Below are positions 14,627 through 23,600 of a DNA stretch of 27,369 nt, piece after piece. The notes below the pieces were generated by a model. That model ran no database searches. It saw only the letters and a program-made list of their open reading frames with translations, and was not told where the DNA came from. Source of the DNA: a virus; IMG/VR virus record IMGVR_UViG_3300005086_000009, positions 1 through 27,369 of that record, one strand, 5' to 3'. Every line of letters starts with the position of its first letter. The first letter of the stretch is position 1. The translations under genes and the position numbers were made by a program.

Positions 14627-16066
14627 ATGACTCAGGCAAAAGGATTCAAGGGCAAGGCCCTGATGGGCTTCGAGACGGCCTTCGGTGCGATCAACGCGAA
14701 GGGGACCCGGAAACCGTACCTGATCCCGTTCAACACGTTCGAGCCGAGCGCCAGCCAGGCGCTGGAAGACGATCCGCTGATCCGCGGCAGCCGGAACCCC
14801 TCGGCTCCGGTGCGCGGCAACATCGACGAATCCGGCTCCGCGACCGTGCCGGTGGACGCCCACGCCATCGGCCTGTGGTTCAAGGCGCTTTTCGGCGCGC
14901 CCACCACCACCGTGGTCGGCGCGGTGAACCTGGACGACGACAACGCCGTGGATCTCGGCAGCGGCAAGGTGGGGCTGCCCGCCACCGCGCACGGGCTTGA
15001 GCCGGGGACGACCGTGCTCATCGACGGCACTGTCGGCTACGACGGCTATCACACCCTGGCCCCGGAAACCTCTGCGAACCAGTTGGTCATCACCGCCACC
15101 TACGCCGCCGAACTGGTGTCCTCGTCGGACACCGTGACGCCGGCGCGGCGCGTGACCCTGGACGCCGAGGCGGTGACCAACATTGGCGGCGGCCTGGTCG
15201 GCCTGCCCTGCGCCGGCCACGGCCTGCCCGTGGGCGCAGAGATCACCGTGGCCGGGACCGACAACTACGACGCGACCTACACGATCAAGCGCGGCACCAC
15301 GACCAGCGTGATCGCGGTCACCGCGACCTATGCGGCCGAAACCCTGAACGGCGACGAGGTCGCGGACTGCCTGTTTTACGAGCACGTCTACGCCATCGAC
15401 GACTCGCTCGATTTCGAGATGCCGTCCATCACCGTGGAGAAGCGGTTCCCCGACATCCCGCTGTACCTGCACGCCTACGGCCTCAAGGTGGGATCCGCCG
15501 ATCTGTCGGCGGGCGGCTCCGGCGTGGTGAGCGTTTCCCTGTCTCTGGTCGGGGTGGACGAGCAAAAGAGTTCCGATCCCTTCGACGCCGACGAGGGCGA
15601 CGTGGCCGTGCAGTTTCCGATGGTGCGCTTCAGCCAGGGGGACGCCCGGGTGGTCGACAACGGCGAGACCATCGGCAACCGGATGAATTCCCTGACGCTG
15701 AGCATCAACGCCGACCTGGACGACGGCGACGACCAGTACACCATCGGGTCCGGCGGCCGCCGCGTGGCGTTGCCCGAAGGCATCATGGGGTTGTCCGGCA
15801 ACATCTCCGGCCTGTTCACCTCCACCCGGTTCCTGGACCGGGCCGAGGCCGAGACCCGCGCCCCACTGCAATTCGGTTGGTACAAGGGCGGGTACGGCCT
15901 GACCGTGTCCATGGAGGAGACCGAGATCGAGCGCAAGACGCCCGGATTCTCCGGTCCCAAGGGCATCAAGGAGGAGTTCGGGTACCGGGCGTTTTACGAC
16001 ACCGGCGCGGCCGGATCGGCCATCGTGGTCACCCTCAAGAACGAAATCAAAACCTGGACGGAGTAG
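14627..16066 (+). CDS. Major tail tube protein with duplicated inserted domain
   Basis: Builds the tube through which DNA passes. The start is ATG 14627 after AGGAGG at 14617-14622. At 479 residues it is far longer than lambda gpV (246). The extra length comes largely from two copies of a beta-type module at about residues 96-170 and 175-248. Each has a GLP..(A)HGL..G motif, a YD.(Y)T.. motif and a closing VITATYAAEL or AVTATYAAET strand. The flanks, FETAFGAI near residue 15, DDSLDFEMPSITVEKRFPDIPLY near 258 and the MNSLTLSINADLDDGDDQY region near 359, look like tail-tube folds of the Phage_tube_2 kind. The modules probably project from the tube surface. The next genes are the G and GT chaperones, as expected. 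Confidence 0.85.
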   Translation: MTQAKGFKGKALMGFETAFGAINAKGTRKPYLIPFNTFEPSASQALEDDPLIRGSRNPSAPVRGNIDESGSATVPVDAHAIGLWFKALFGAPTTTVVGAVNLDDDNAVDLGSGKVGLPATAHGLEPGTTVLIDGTVGYDGYHTLAPETSANQLVITATYAAELVSSSDTVTPARRVTLDAEAVTNIGGGLVGLPCAGHGLPVGAEITVAGTDNYDATYTIKRGTTTSVIAVTATYAAETLNGDEVADCLFYEHVYAIDDSLDFEMPSITVEKRFPDIPLYLHAYGLKVGSADLSAGGSGVVSVSLSLVGVDEQKSSDPFDADEGDVAVQFPMVRFSQGDARVVDNGETIGNRMNSLTLSINADLDDGDDQYTIGSGGRRVALPEGIMGLSGNISGLFTSTRFLDRAEAETRAPLQFGWYKGGYGLTVSMEETEIERKTPGFSGPKGIKEEFGYRAFYDTGAAGSAIVVTLKNEIKTWTE

Positions 16067-16069
16067 CAC

Positions 16070-16366
16070 ATGAGCGAATTCACCTTCCCCAAGAACCCGA
16101 ACGAATGCCTGACCCTGGGGGTGGATGACTCCAAGGAATATCTGCGCCGCGAGGCCGAGGCCAAGGGCGACCCGATCAAGGGGCTCGAAGTGGCCCAGTG
16201 GGTCATCGAGACGGCCTACGGCGAGGACGTCTACGCGCGGCTCAAAGGGTCCACCCGCGACGTCAACACCCTGAACGCCATGATCACCATGGCCACCTTC
16301 GGGCTGCGGGACGAAATAAAAAACTTCACGAGGTCTGGGCATGGCGAACCGACCCGGACCGACTAG
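16070..16366 (+). CDS. Tail assembly chaperone G
   Basis: A 98-residue soluble protein, the unshifted product of the chaperone gene. The start is ATG 16070, three bases after the tail-tube stop, with GGAG at 16059-16062. The body is helical (SKEYLRREAEAKGDPIKGLE, then DVNTLNAMITMATFGLRDEI), typical of small tail chaperones that coat the tape measure protein and recruit tube subunits. The last 13 residues follow the slippery site at 16318-16324 and are used only by ribosomes that do not shift. The gene lies between tail tube and tape measure, the invariant place for this pair. Most ribosomes are expected to make this form. Confidence 0.82.
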   Translation: MSEFTFPKNPNECLTLGVDDSKEYLRREAEAKGDPIKGLEVAQWVIETAYGEDVYARLKGSTRDVNTLNAMITMATFGLRDEIKNFTRSGHGEPTRTD

Positions 16367-16686
16367 ACTACTGCCGGACGTGCGGCGAATCCGGGGCGGA
16401 GTGCGAGGCGTGCGAGTACGGACAGGGGCCGGAGCTCTGGCCGGAAAACACGGCGGCGTGGCGCTTGTGGTGCGGCCTGTCCACGCAGTGGCGGTCGTCG
16501 GGCTTCGGCGTCACCGGGCTGGATTACTCGGTCATCCGCGAGACGGCGGCCATGCTCATGCCGCCGGTGCGTTGCACCCCGCGCACGTTCGCAAAGGTGC
16601 AGGTCCTGGAAGGGGCCGTGCTGGAACGGCAGGCGGAACGGATGGAAGAGCGGCGGCGGGCTACAAGAGCGGGAGCAGGAACTTGA
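16070..16686 (+). CDS. Tail assembly chaperone GT made by -1 frameshift
   Basis: Frameshift fusion of about 205 residues: 85 codons of G to 16324, then a -1 slip and 120 more codons ending at the TGA at 16684-16686. The slip site A_AAA_AAC at 16318-16324 is in phase with the G codons (AAA at 16319, AAC at 16322). After the slip the frame continues as CTT CAC GAG GTC TGG and stays open for 360 bases. The T part has two CxxC pairs (CRTC, then CEAC) near its start, a W-rich stretch (ENTAAWRLWCGLSTQW) and a basic helical end. In lambda, GT binds tape measure and tail tube at a low ratio to G. Confidence 0.82.
16318..16324 (+). promoter_or_regulatory. Canonical -1 ribosomal slippery heptamer A_AAA_AAC
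   Basis: The heptamer matches the X_XXY_YYZ rule with Lys AAA in the P site and Asn AAC in the A site; both re-pair after a -1 shift to AAA AAA. It lies 14 codons before the zero-frame stop and leads into the open T frame. I see no clear strong stem-loop directly downstream, so the stimulating element is not identified. Confidence 0.82.
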
Positions 16687-16879
16687 GGGCGGCCAGGAAG
16701 ATGACGGTCCAGAAGATGAACTTGAGGATCTTCCCGACAGCTCCGAATCCGGCCTTGGCACCCTTCCCCGCAGCGTCGAACGACGCATCAAGCAATTCGC
16801 CCGCAGTGGGCGGTTCGTGCAGCTTCGGGTCGAGCATCTGCTCGCGCGTGTAGGTGTCTCCGGGGCTGATCGGCTTCAT
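16661..16879 (-). CDS. Antisense small membrane protein, candidate moron
   Basis: The only gene on the minus strand that I can support. From ATG at 16879 it encodes 72 residues: a polar, proline-rich N-terminus (MKPISPGDTYTREQ), a Gly/Ala/Lys-rich amphipathic middle and a C-terminal membrane anchor of about 20 residues (FIFWTVIFLAALKFLLPLL). 61 of 72 codons end in G or C, as in the real genes here. A GTG at 16897 would add six residues. There is no SD, but TTGACT and TATTTG with a 17-base spacer lie just upstream, which would start the RNA at about the ATG, so a leaderless message is possible. It overlaps the last 26 bases of the T frame. Function unknown; superinfection exclusion or another lysogeny trait is a guess. 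Confidence 0.65.
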   Translation of the reverse strand: MKPISPGDTYTREQMLDPKLHEPPTAGELLDASFDAAGKGAKAGFGAVGKILKFIFWTVIFLAALKFLLPLL

Positions 16880-16885
16880 GATCAA

Positions 16886-16914
16886 CAAATAGGTCACGGG
16901 ATATCAAAAGTCAA
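16886..16914 (-). promoter_or_regulatory. Possible minus-strand promoter for antisense gene
   Basis: On the minus strand, TTGACT (5 of 6 to the -35 consensus) is followed after 17 bases by TATTTG (3 of 6 to the -10 consensus). The expected start point is about 6-7 bases further on, at the ATG of the antisense gene at 16879. The -10 match is weak, so this is tentative. Confidence 0.35.
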
Positions 16915-16926
16915 TCGGGGTAATAG

Positions 16927-19350
16927 ATGGCCGCACAGACACAGATCATCGTATCCGCCAAGGACCTGGCCACCAGTACCATGCGCCGGATCGGGCTGGT
17001 CAGCCGCAACCTGACCAGCGAGCTGTTCTCCATGCGCAACGCCCTGATGGGCGGAGCGGTGGCCGGCATGGCGGCCATGGTCCGGCAGTCCATCGAGGCC
17101 ACTGACAAGATCGGCAAGGTGGCGGACAAGGTCGGCCTGACCACGGACCAACTCCAGGAGTTGCGCTACGCGGCCAATCTGGCCGGAGTGGCGCAGAACC
17201 AGCTGGACATGGGCATGCAGCGGTTTTCCCGGAGACTGGGCGAGGTGGCCCAGGGCCAGGGCGAACTGCTCAAGACGTCCAAGCAGTACGGCGTGGAACT
17301 GCGCAACGCCGATGGGTCCATGCGCTCCAACATCGACCTGCTCGGCGACTGGTCCGAGGTGATCAAGAACGCCGAGTCCGACCAGGAGGCCCTGCGCATC
17401 GCCTTCAAGCTGTTCGACAGCGAGGGCGCGGCGCTGGTCAACATGTTGCGCGGCGGGTCCGCCCAGCTGCTCGGCATGCGGCGCGAGGCCAACGAGCTTG
17501 GCCTGGTCGTCGAAGAACGGTTGGTGCGCAGCTCCGAAAAGGCGAACGACCAGCTGACCAAGATGGAGATGCTGGTCAAGGCCCGCCTGCGGTCCACCCT
17601 GGCCGAGCTGTCCCCCGACATCATCGATATCGCCAACGGAACCTTTGAATGGGTCAGAGCGAACCGAGAACTGCTTACCCAGGATGTGCCCGAATACGTC
17701 CGGCGAACGATCGAACAGGTCAAGAGCTTCAAGGGGATCGTGTCCGGCGCTGCGGACAGCGGCCTGTTGCAAACCGCCGGACTCGGTTACATCGGATACA
17801 AGCTCTTCGGATCCTTCGGGCCTGCCAAGATCATATCGGCTCTCTACGTCATCAAGCGCGGAACGGATGAACTGCAGAAGATCATGGAGATCGCGGCCGA
17901 GAAGTCCGGGCTGCTGATGGCCGCTCCCGAGGGGTACAAGGAAACGACGCTGGGAGACTTCATGCCGGGTGGCTCTATCGACAAGAGCTACCGTGAATTC
18001 ATGTGGAAGATCCTGCCGGGCGTCCTGTCGGGGAAGAACGACTTCTCCGGAAAGATGACCGACGACTACAAGGCGGCGCTTGAGGCCGCCAAGGCACAAT
18101 CCCTCCCGAAATCGCTCCTCATCGCCAGCCCCCCTTCGGAGTCCGTTGACCCGCGCAACAAGGAATACTCCGGTACGCGCCCAACGCCGTGGACCGAGCC
18201 GGTCACCCCTCCAACCCCTCTGTCCGACCAGCAGCTCAAGCTCCAGGAAAGCCTGACCCGCGAGACCCAGCGGTTGACCCTTGACCAGTACGCCTTCGCC
18301 AGGGCCGAGGCCGAGCGGACCTACCAGAAGGATCTGGAGATCGCCGGCAAGAGTGAGGAGCTGATCGCCCAGGCCGGGGAGCGCCGCCGCCTGTCTCTGG
18401 CGTCCATCGCCGACGAGGAGGCCAAAGCCAATGTGCAGAAGGTGGCGGACGCCACGGCCGCGCAGGAGGAGATAAGCCGGGAGATCGAACGCTACACCCT
18501 GGACGAGTACGAATTCCGGCGGCGCGAGGCCACGCGCTATTACGACGACCTGAAGGAGCAGGCCACCGAAGCTGGACTGGATACCACGGCGCTCGATGCG
18601 GGGCTCGCCCGGCAGATCGCCGCCATCAACCAGGAGCAGATCGAGGCCTCGAAGCGGGCGGCGCAGGCCGCCGTCGAAGCGGCGAAAAAGAGCCGCACGG
18701 CATGGCAGGTCTATGCCGAGGATTCCATGGACGCCATGCAGGCTCAGGCCGATATGGCGCGGACCGTCTACGGCGGCCTGGAGACCACCATCACCAACAC
18801 CTTCACCGGGGCCACGATCTCGGCCATGGATTTCTTCAACGCGGTGTATGCCGAGATGGTCAAAATCAAGATCGCCCAGCCCGTTGCCGGATTCCTCACC
18901 GGCGGCATCGGCGATATCTTTGACGGCCTGCTCGGGTCCGCCCAGGGCAACGTCCTTTCCGGCCGGGGCATCTCCTCGCTGTCCAACGGGATTTACAGCA
19001 GCCCCACCTTTTTTGGATTTGACCGGCATTACTCCAGGTTCGCCAACGGCGGCGTACTCGGAGAGGCCGGCACGGAAGGCGTGTTCCCCCTGGCCAGGAC
19101 GGCCTCCGGCGATCTCGGCGTGCAGGCCGTGGGCGGCGGCAACGGTGGCGGCAGCAATGTCCAGGTGATCATCCACAACGGTACGGGACAGGCGGTGACC
19201 ACGCGCAAGAGCACCGACAATTACGGCAATTCCCGGCTCGACGTCATGATCGGCGACGCCGCGGCCAAGCAGCTCGCCACGCCCGGCACGTCGCTCAACC
19301 GGGCCATGCGTTCCAGCACCGGCGCGAAACAACAGGTTGTCAGGAGGTAG
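16927..19350 (+). CDS. Tail tape measure protein
   Basis: Sets tail length and is ejected with DNA. It has 807 residues from ATG 16927, with GGGG at 16917-16920 as a modest SD. The N-terminal part has the family-typical segment ATDKIGKVADKVGLTTDQLQELRYAANLAGV near residues 58-89, then long helical regions, a hydrophobic Gly-rich stretch (ALMGGAVAGMAAMV) at about 39-52 and a proline-rich linker near 397-433. A long charged coiled coil covers about 435-600. The C-terminal part, AWQVYAEDSMDAMQAQADMA near 596 then TNTFTGATISAMDFFNAVYAEMVK, matches the conserved end of lambda-type tape measures. Length is similar to lambda gpH (853), so a flexible tail of comparable length (about 120-150 nm) is expected by the usual residue-to-length rule. 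Confidence 0.92.
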   Translation: MAAQTQIIVSAKDLATSTMRRIGLVSRNLTSELFSMRNALMGGAVAGMAAMVRQSIEATDKIGKVADKVGLTTDQLQELRYAANLAGVAQNQLDMGMQRFSRRLGEVAQGQGELLKTSKQYGVELRNADGSMRSNIDLLGDWSEVIKNAESDQEALRIAFKLFDSEGAALVNMLRGGSAQLLGMRREANELGLVVEERLVRSSEKANDQLTKMEMLVKARLRSTLAELSPDIIDIANGTFEWVRANRELLTQDVPEYVRRTIEQVKSFKGIVSGAADSGLLQTAGLGYIGYKLFGSFGPAKIISALYVIKRGTDELQKIMEIAAEKSGLLMAAPEGYKETTLGDFMPGGSIDKSYREFMWKILPGVLSGKNDFSGKMTDDYKAALEAAKAQSLPKSLLIASPPSESVDPRNKEYSGTRPTPWTEPVTPPTPLSDQQLKLQESLTRETQRLTLDQYAFARAEAERTYQKDLEIAGKSEELIAQAGERRRLSLASIADEEAKANVQKVADATAAQEEISREIERYTLDEYEFRRREATRYYDDLKEQATEAGLDTTALDAGLARQIAAINQEQIEASKRAAQAAVEAAKKSRTAWQVYAEDSMDAMQAQADMARTVYGGLETTITNTFTGATISAMDFFNAVYAEMVKIKIAQPVAGFLTGGIGDIFDGLLGSAQGNVLSGRGISSLSNGIYSSPTFFGFDRHYSRFANGGVLGEAGTEGVFPLARTASGDLGVQAVGGGNGGGSNVQVIIHNGTGQAVTTRKSTDNYGNSRLDVMIGDAAAKQLATPGTSLNRAMRSSTGAKQQVVRR

Positions 19351-19353
19351 AGC

Positions 19354-19734
19354 ATGGCGTCCGTTTGGCCCACAGCGCTTCCCCAGGCCCCTCTGTACGA
19401 CGGGTTCTCGAATCCCTATCCGAACCGGCTGCTGACGCTGTCCATGGACTCCGGCGACGACAAGACCCGCCGGCGCGGACCCAAGCCGAGACAGGTGACT
19501 GTCCGGTACTCCATGTCCTCCGACCAGGTCACCGCCCTGGAGACGTTCTGCAGGGACGTCATCCAGGACGGCTCGCTGTGGTTCGATTGGCCGCACCCCC
19601 GTCTTGAAGGGTACGTCCGGGCCAAGATCGTCCCGGCGGACTCCGGCCTGTACACCCAGGATCCGCATGGCCTCACCCGAAAGTGGATCATCGGCCTGAC
19701 CATCAAATACTGGCCCGACGCGCCGCTGACGTAG
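19354..19734 (+). CDS. gpM-like minor tail protein
   Basis: A 126-residue protein from ATG 19354, four bases after the tape measure stop, with AGGAGGT at 19342-19348. Beta-rich with aromatic spacing: LYDGFSNPYPNRLLTLSMDSG at the front, then RQVTVRYSMSSDQVTALETF, FDWPHPRLEGYVRAKIVP and KWIIGLTIKYWP. This looks like the small tail protein family that forms the distal tail ring (lambda gpM or Dit-like). The genes after it (DUF1833, NlpC/P60, tip protein) are the lambda L-K-I-J set, which fixes its likely identity as the M counterpart. Confidence 0.72.
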   Translation: MASVWPTALPQAPLYDGFSNPYPNRLLTLSMDSGDDKTRRRGPKPRQVTVRYSMSSDQVTALETFCRDVIQDGSLWFDWPHPRLEGYVRAKIVPADSGLYTQDPHGLTRKWIIGLTIKYWPDAPLT

Positions 19735-19743
19735 GAGGCAGGC

Positions 19744-20259
19744 ATGGCTCTTTCCCCGCGAACCACCACCGCCATGATGGCGCAGGATACGTCCGACCGG
19801 GACGTCGTGCTCATCACCATGACCCACGACTCCTGGACCGAGCCGGTGCGGCTGTCCACCGACCCGACCGAATGGCTGTACAACGATGCGGACACCGGCG
19901 AGCCGATCATGGGCACCGTCAGCCGCGGCGGGCAGTACCTGTTCGTGCCCATCAGCGCGTCCCTGCCCACATCGTCGGACGAGAGCCCGCCCGAGGGCAA
20001 GGTCTCCTTCGCCAACGTGGGCCGCATGGTCACGCCGTACCTCAAGATGGTGGATGAGGAGTACCCCCGGATCACCCTGGAGTTCGTCAACGCGGAGACG
20101 CCCGACGAGGTCGAAGTCTCCTGGCCGGAGATGGAGCTCGGGAGCGCCGAGTGGGACGCCTCCATGGCCGACGTTACGATCATCAACAACATCGCCTCCA
20201 ACGAGCCCATGCCCTGGCTGCGGTTCGTCCCGGCGTACTTCCCCAACCTCTTCGACTAG
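19744..20259 (+). CDS. DUF1833 minor tail protein (gpL-like)
   Basis: A 171-residue protein starting at ATG 19744 with AGGAGG at 19733-19738. It shows the DUF1833 pattern: early DVVLITMTHDSWTEPVRLSTDPTEW, PISASLPTSSDESPPEGKVSFANVGR in the middle, and YPRITLEFVNAETPDEVEVSWP then PWLRFVPAYFPNLFD at the end. DUF1833 occurs in siphophage tails at the place of lambda gpL, which forms part of the tail tip and carries an iron-sulfur cluster. No cysteine occurs here, so the iron-sulfur cluster of gpL is absent and this is an L counterpart by place rather than chemistry. Confidence 0.82.
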   Translation: MALSPRTTTAMMAQDTSDRDVVLITMTHDSWTEPVRLSTDPTEWLYNDADTGEPIMGTVSRGGQYLFVPISASLPTSSDESPPEGKVSFANVGRMVTPYLKMVDEEYPRITLEFVNAETPDEVEVSWPEMELGSAEWDASMADVTIINNIASNEPMPWLRFVPAYFPNLFD

Positions 20260-20267
20260 GCGGCGGC

Positions 20268-20675
20268 ATGGACACGAGCAAGTACATCGGCATCCCCTTC
20301 CTGGACCACGGCACGGACCGCAACGGATGCGACTGCTGGGGATTGGTGCATCTGGTCTACCGCGAGGAGCTGGGGATCGGGATGCCCGACCTGGGCGACC
20401 GATACTCCGACGCCTACGCGCGCGGCGAGGTGGACCACCTGGTGGACGGCGTGGCCGAGGAGTCCTGGAACGTGGACGTGACCGACGGGCCGTGGCGTCC
20501 CCTGGACGTGATGATCTTTCGTCGCGCCGGGGTGGAGGCCCACGTCGGGGTCTACCTGCGGCCCGGCACCATGCTGCACGTCGTGGACGGCATGGCCGTC
20601 GCCGAGGAACGGTACGACACGGCCCGGTGGGGCCGCAGACTTTCGAGGGTGCTCAGGCATGTCGATGCGCGCTGA
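20268..20675 (+). CDS. NlpC/P60 tail peptidase (gpK-like)
   Basis: A 135-residue cysteine peptidase of the tail tip, expected to cut peptide bridges in the cell wall during infection or to help tip assembly. The start at ATG 20268 is chosen for position directly after the DUF1833 gene; its SD is weak (GGCGG at 20260-20264). The NlpC/P60 signature is clear: catalytic Cys in GCDCWGLVHLVYR near residue 22, His in VEAHVGVYL near residue 90, and a MLHVVDG segment near 105. Lambda gpK also has an NlpC domain, in addition to a JAB-type one; only the NlpC part is found here. Its end overlaps the tip protein gene by 17 bases. Confidence 0.85.
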   Translation: MDTSKYIGIPFLDHGTDRNGCDCWGLVHLVYREELGIGMPDLGDRYSDAYARGEVDHLVDGVAEESWNVDVTDGPWRPLDVMIFRRAGVEAHVGVYLRPGTMLHVVDGMAVAEERYDTARWGRRLSRVLRHVDAR

Positions 20676-23600
20676 CCAGACCGTCGCCGTCATGGGGCGG
20701 CGCTTCGACTCCACGCGCCCGGTCTTTTTTGAAGCCATGGCCGGGACGACGCTGGAGACCGTGGTCGAGGAGGCCGTGGGACGGCTGCGCCGGGACCGGG
20801 TGTACACCCCCGCCCAGGCGCGCTCCCTGCTGCGCTACGCCCGGTGCCGCGTGGACGGCGTGGAAATCCCGAGGAAGCGCTGGGCGGAGACCCGGCCCGT
20901 TCCCGGCGTGCGCATCGAGGTCCTGCGCACGGTGCGCGGCGGCGGTGGCGGCGGCAAGAGCCCGGTCGGCATGATCGCGGCCATCGCGGTGATGGCGGTG
21001 GCGTCCTACGCCGCCCCGGCCATCCTTGGAGCCCTGGGCGGCGTCGAGGCCGGTTTCGTCGGCCCGCTGGCCGCCGGGCAGTTCTACATTTCCTCATGGA
21101 TGACGGCGGCCGTGACCGGCGGACTGATGATGGTCGGGTCGTATGTCACCGGTGCCCTGTTCGGCCAGGCCGCGCCGTCGATCGGCTCGTCGACCTACGA
21201 CGCGGGGAGCGAGTCGCCGACCTACTCCATCACCGGGGCCAGGAATTCGGCGAACCTCTACGGGTACGTCCCGCTGGTGCTCGGCACCCATCGACACACG
21301 CCGCCCCTGGGCGCGAAGAGCTGGACCGTGTGGGAAGGCGAGGACCAGTTCTTCAACATGCTCGTGGTCTGGGGGCACAAGGACATCGTGGTCTCCGACT
21401 TCCGCATCGACGAGACGTCCCTGGACGAGTTCACCGACGTCACCCACGAATTCCACCAGGCCACCACCGGGGACGACCTGACGCTGTTCGCCAAGTCGTA
21501 CAACGAGAGCAGCGTGGGCGCGGCCCTGACCGAGTCGGGCGGATGGGTTACCAGGACCGTAGGCGAGGCCGAGGAGCTGTCGTTCGACATCGCCTTCGAC
21601 AGGGGCCTGACCACCATCAACAGCAGCTCCGGAGCGCGCGGGGACCGGACCGTCGAGTTCGAGGCGCAGTACCGCGCCGTGGGTACGGCGACCTGGATCG
21701 ATTCCGGCCTCGGGACGTTCTCCGTGACCCGCGCCCAGACCAAGGAGTTCGTCTCCACGTTCCGCATCGAGGACCTGGACCTGGACACCTACGAGGTCCG
21801 CATCCGCAGGGTGACGGAGGACTCCGACAGCCAGTACGTCTACGACACCGCCAAGTGGTCCGTGGCCCGCGCCGTCCTCAACAAGCCCGCGTTCAACACG
21901 CCGATCCCCATCTGCGTGTCCGAGCTGCGCATCAAGGCCAATGACCAGTTGTCCGGATACGTCGACGACTTCAACGCGCTGTGCTCGTCGAACCTGCCGT
22001 CCTGGGACGGGACCGGATGGGAGACCGTGGCCGAGACCGCCAATCCCGCCGACCAGATGCGCTACCTGCTCACCACGCGGAGCGGCATGGCCAAGCCGTA
22101 CACCGAGACGAAGATGGACGACACCACCCTGGCCGAGCTCGCCGAGTGGTGTGCCGCCCAGGGTCACGAATTCAACTACGTCTGCGACAGCGAGACCCGG
22201 GTGTGGGAGCGGCTGACGCAGATCCTTTCCGCCGGACGGGCCGCCGTGACCACGGACGTCGACGGGCTGTGGGGCGCGACCATCGATCAGCCGGGCAAGA
22301 CCATCAAGCAGCTCTTCACCCCGCGCAACTCCTGGGGATGCAAGATCAAGCGCGGCTTCATGGAGCTGCCGCACGCGCTGCGCGTCTCCTACGTGGACGA
22401 GGACGACGACTACGAGACCAAGGAGGGCTTCGTCTACGCCGACGGCTACGACGAGAACAACGCCGTGGACATCGTGTCCTGGGATTACCCGGGCGTCACC
22501 AACTGGGCCGCCATCTGGAAGATGGGCCGGCGGCACCTGGCCAAGATCCTGCACCGGCAGCTGGGCATCACCCTGTCCACGGACTGGGAGTGGCTGGCCG
22601 CGCATCGCGGCGCCCTGGTCGGGGTGGCTTCGGACGTGCTGATGAACGTGTTCGGCTCGGCCCGTATCCTGCGGCTGCTGTTCGACATTGGTGAAGATGC
22701 CCTGGCCGAGATGGGTGACGAGATCCCGGATTCCTGGATTGTGTTCGACAATGGGGAGGTGCTCGTCGGGCGCGCGGAGGACATCCCCCTGGGCGAGGAC
22801 GACGAGCCGCTCGTGCCCGCCGGCGTGCAGATCGACGACACGGTCATCTTTTCCGATCCGGCCCCGGCCCGGTACGGCATCGCCATCCGGGACAACACGT
22901 CGCGGCTGACCACCTACGAGATCGCGCCCGAATACGGCGAGGAAAACGACGTGCTCCGTTTTTCCTACGTGATCACCTCGAAGCCGTCGCCGCAGCTCGG
23001 GGCGCTGTGCTCGGTGTCCATCCTGGGCGAGGAGTACGACGAATACCTCGTGTCCGCCATCACGCCCGGCGAGAACCTCACTGCGGAGCTGACGCTGATC
23101 CCCTCGGCCATGGACGAGATCGAGGCGTCCGTGTCCGGCGAGATCCCCGCCTACGCGCCTCCCGTCCGGCTCGACGTGACCAGGGGCCGATCCGTCCCCA
23201 CGCCGTCCATCACCCTGGTGCGCAGCGACGAGGGCGTGCTGGTGCGCGGCGCGGACGGCACGCTCGTGTCGCGCATCCAGGTGAGCTACTCCATCGGACC
23301 GGGTTCCGCCGCCGTCGACAGCGTGCAGGCGCAGTTCCGCCCTGCCGGGGAGACGGCATGGACCAGCGCCCCCAGCGTGATCGCTGGCGACCCGGTCATC
23401 ATCACCGGAGTGGAGGACGGCAGCGTCTACGACGTGCGCATCCGGGCCAGGAATTTCACCACCGGCGTCGCCTCCGCATGGGCGACGGTGGCGGGCCATA
23501 CCGTGGTCGGCAAGACCACGCCGCCGCCGAATCTCGACGGCCTGTACCGCCAGGGCAACAAGGTCTGCTGGCTCTACGACAACCCGCCCCTGGATCTGGC

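Noticed and set aside
16341-16853. Plus-strand open frame through the T region and antisense gene
   Set aside because: Arg/Gly/Ala-rich product without motifs; the -1 frame from the slippery site explains 16325-16686 and the minus-strand gene explains 16661-16879 with better codon use.
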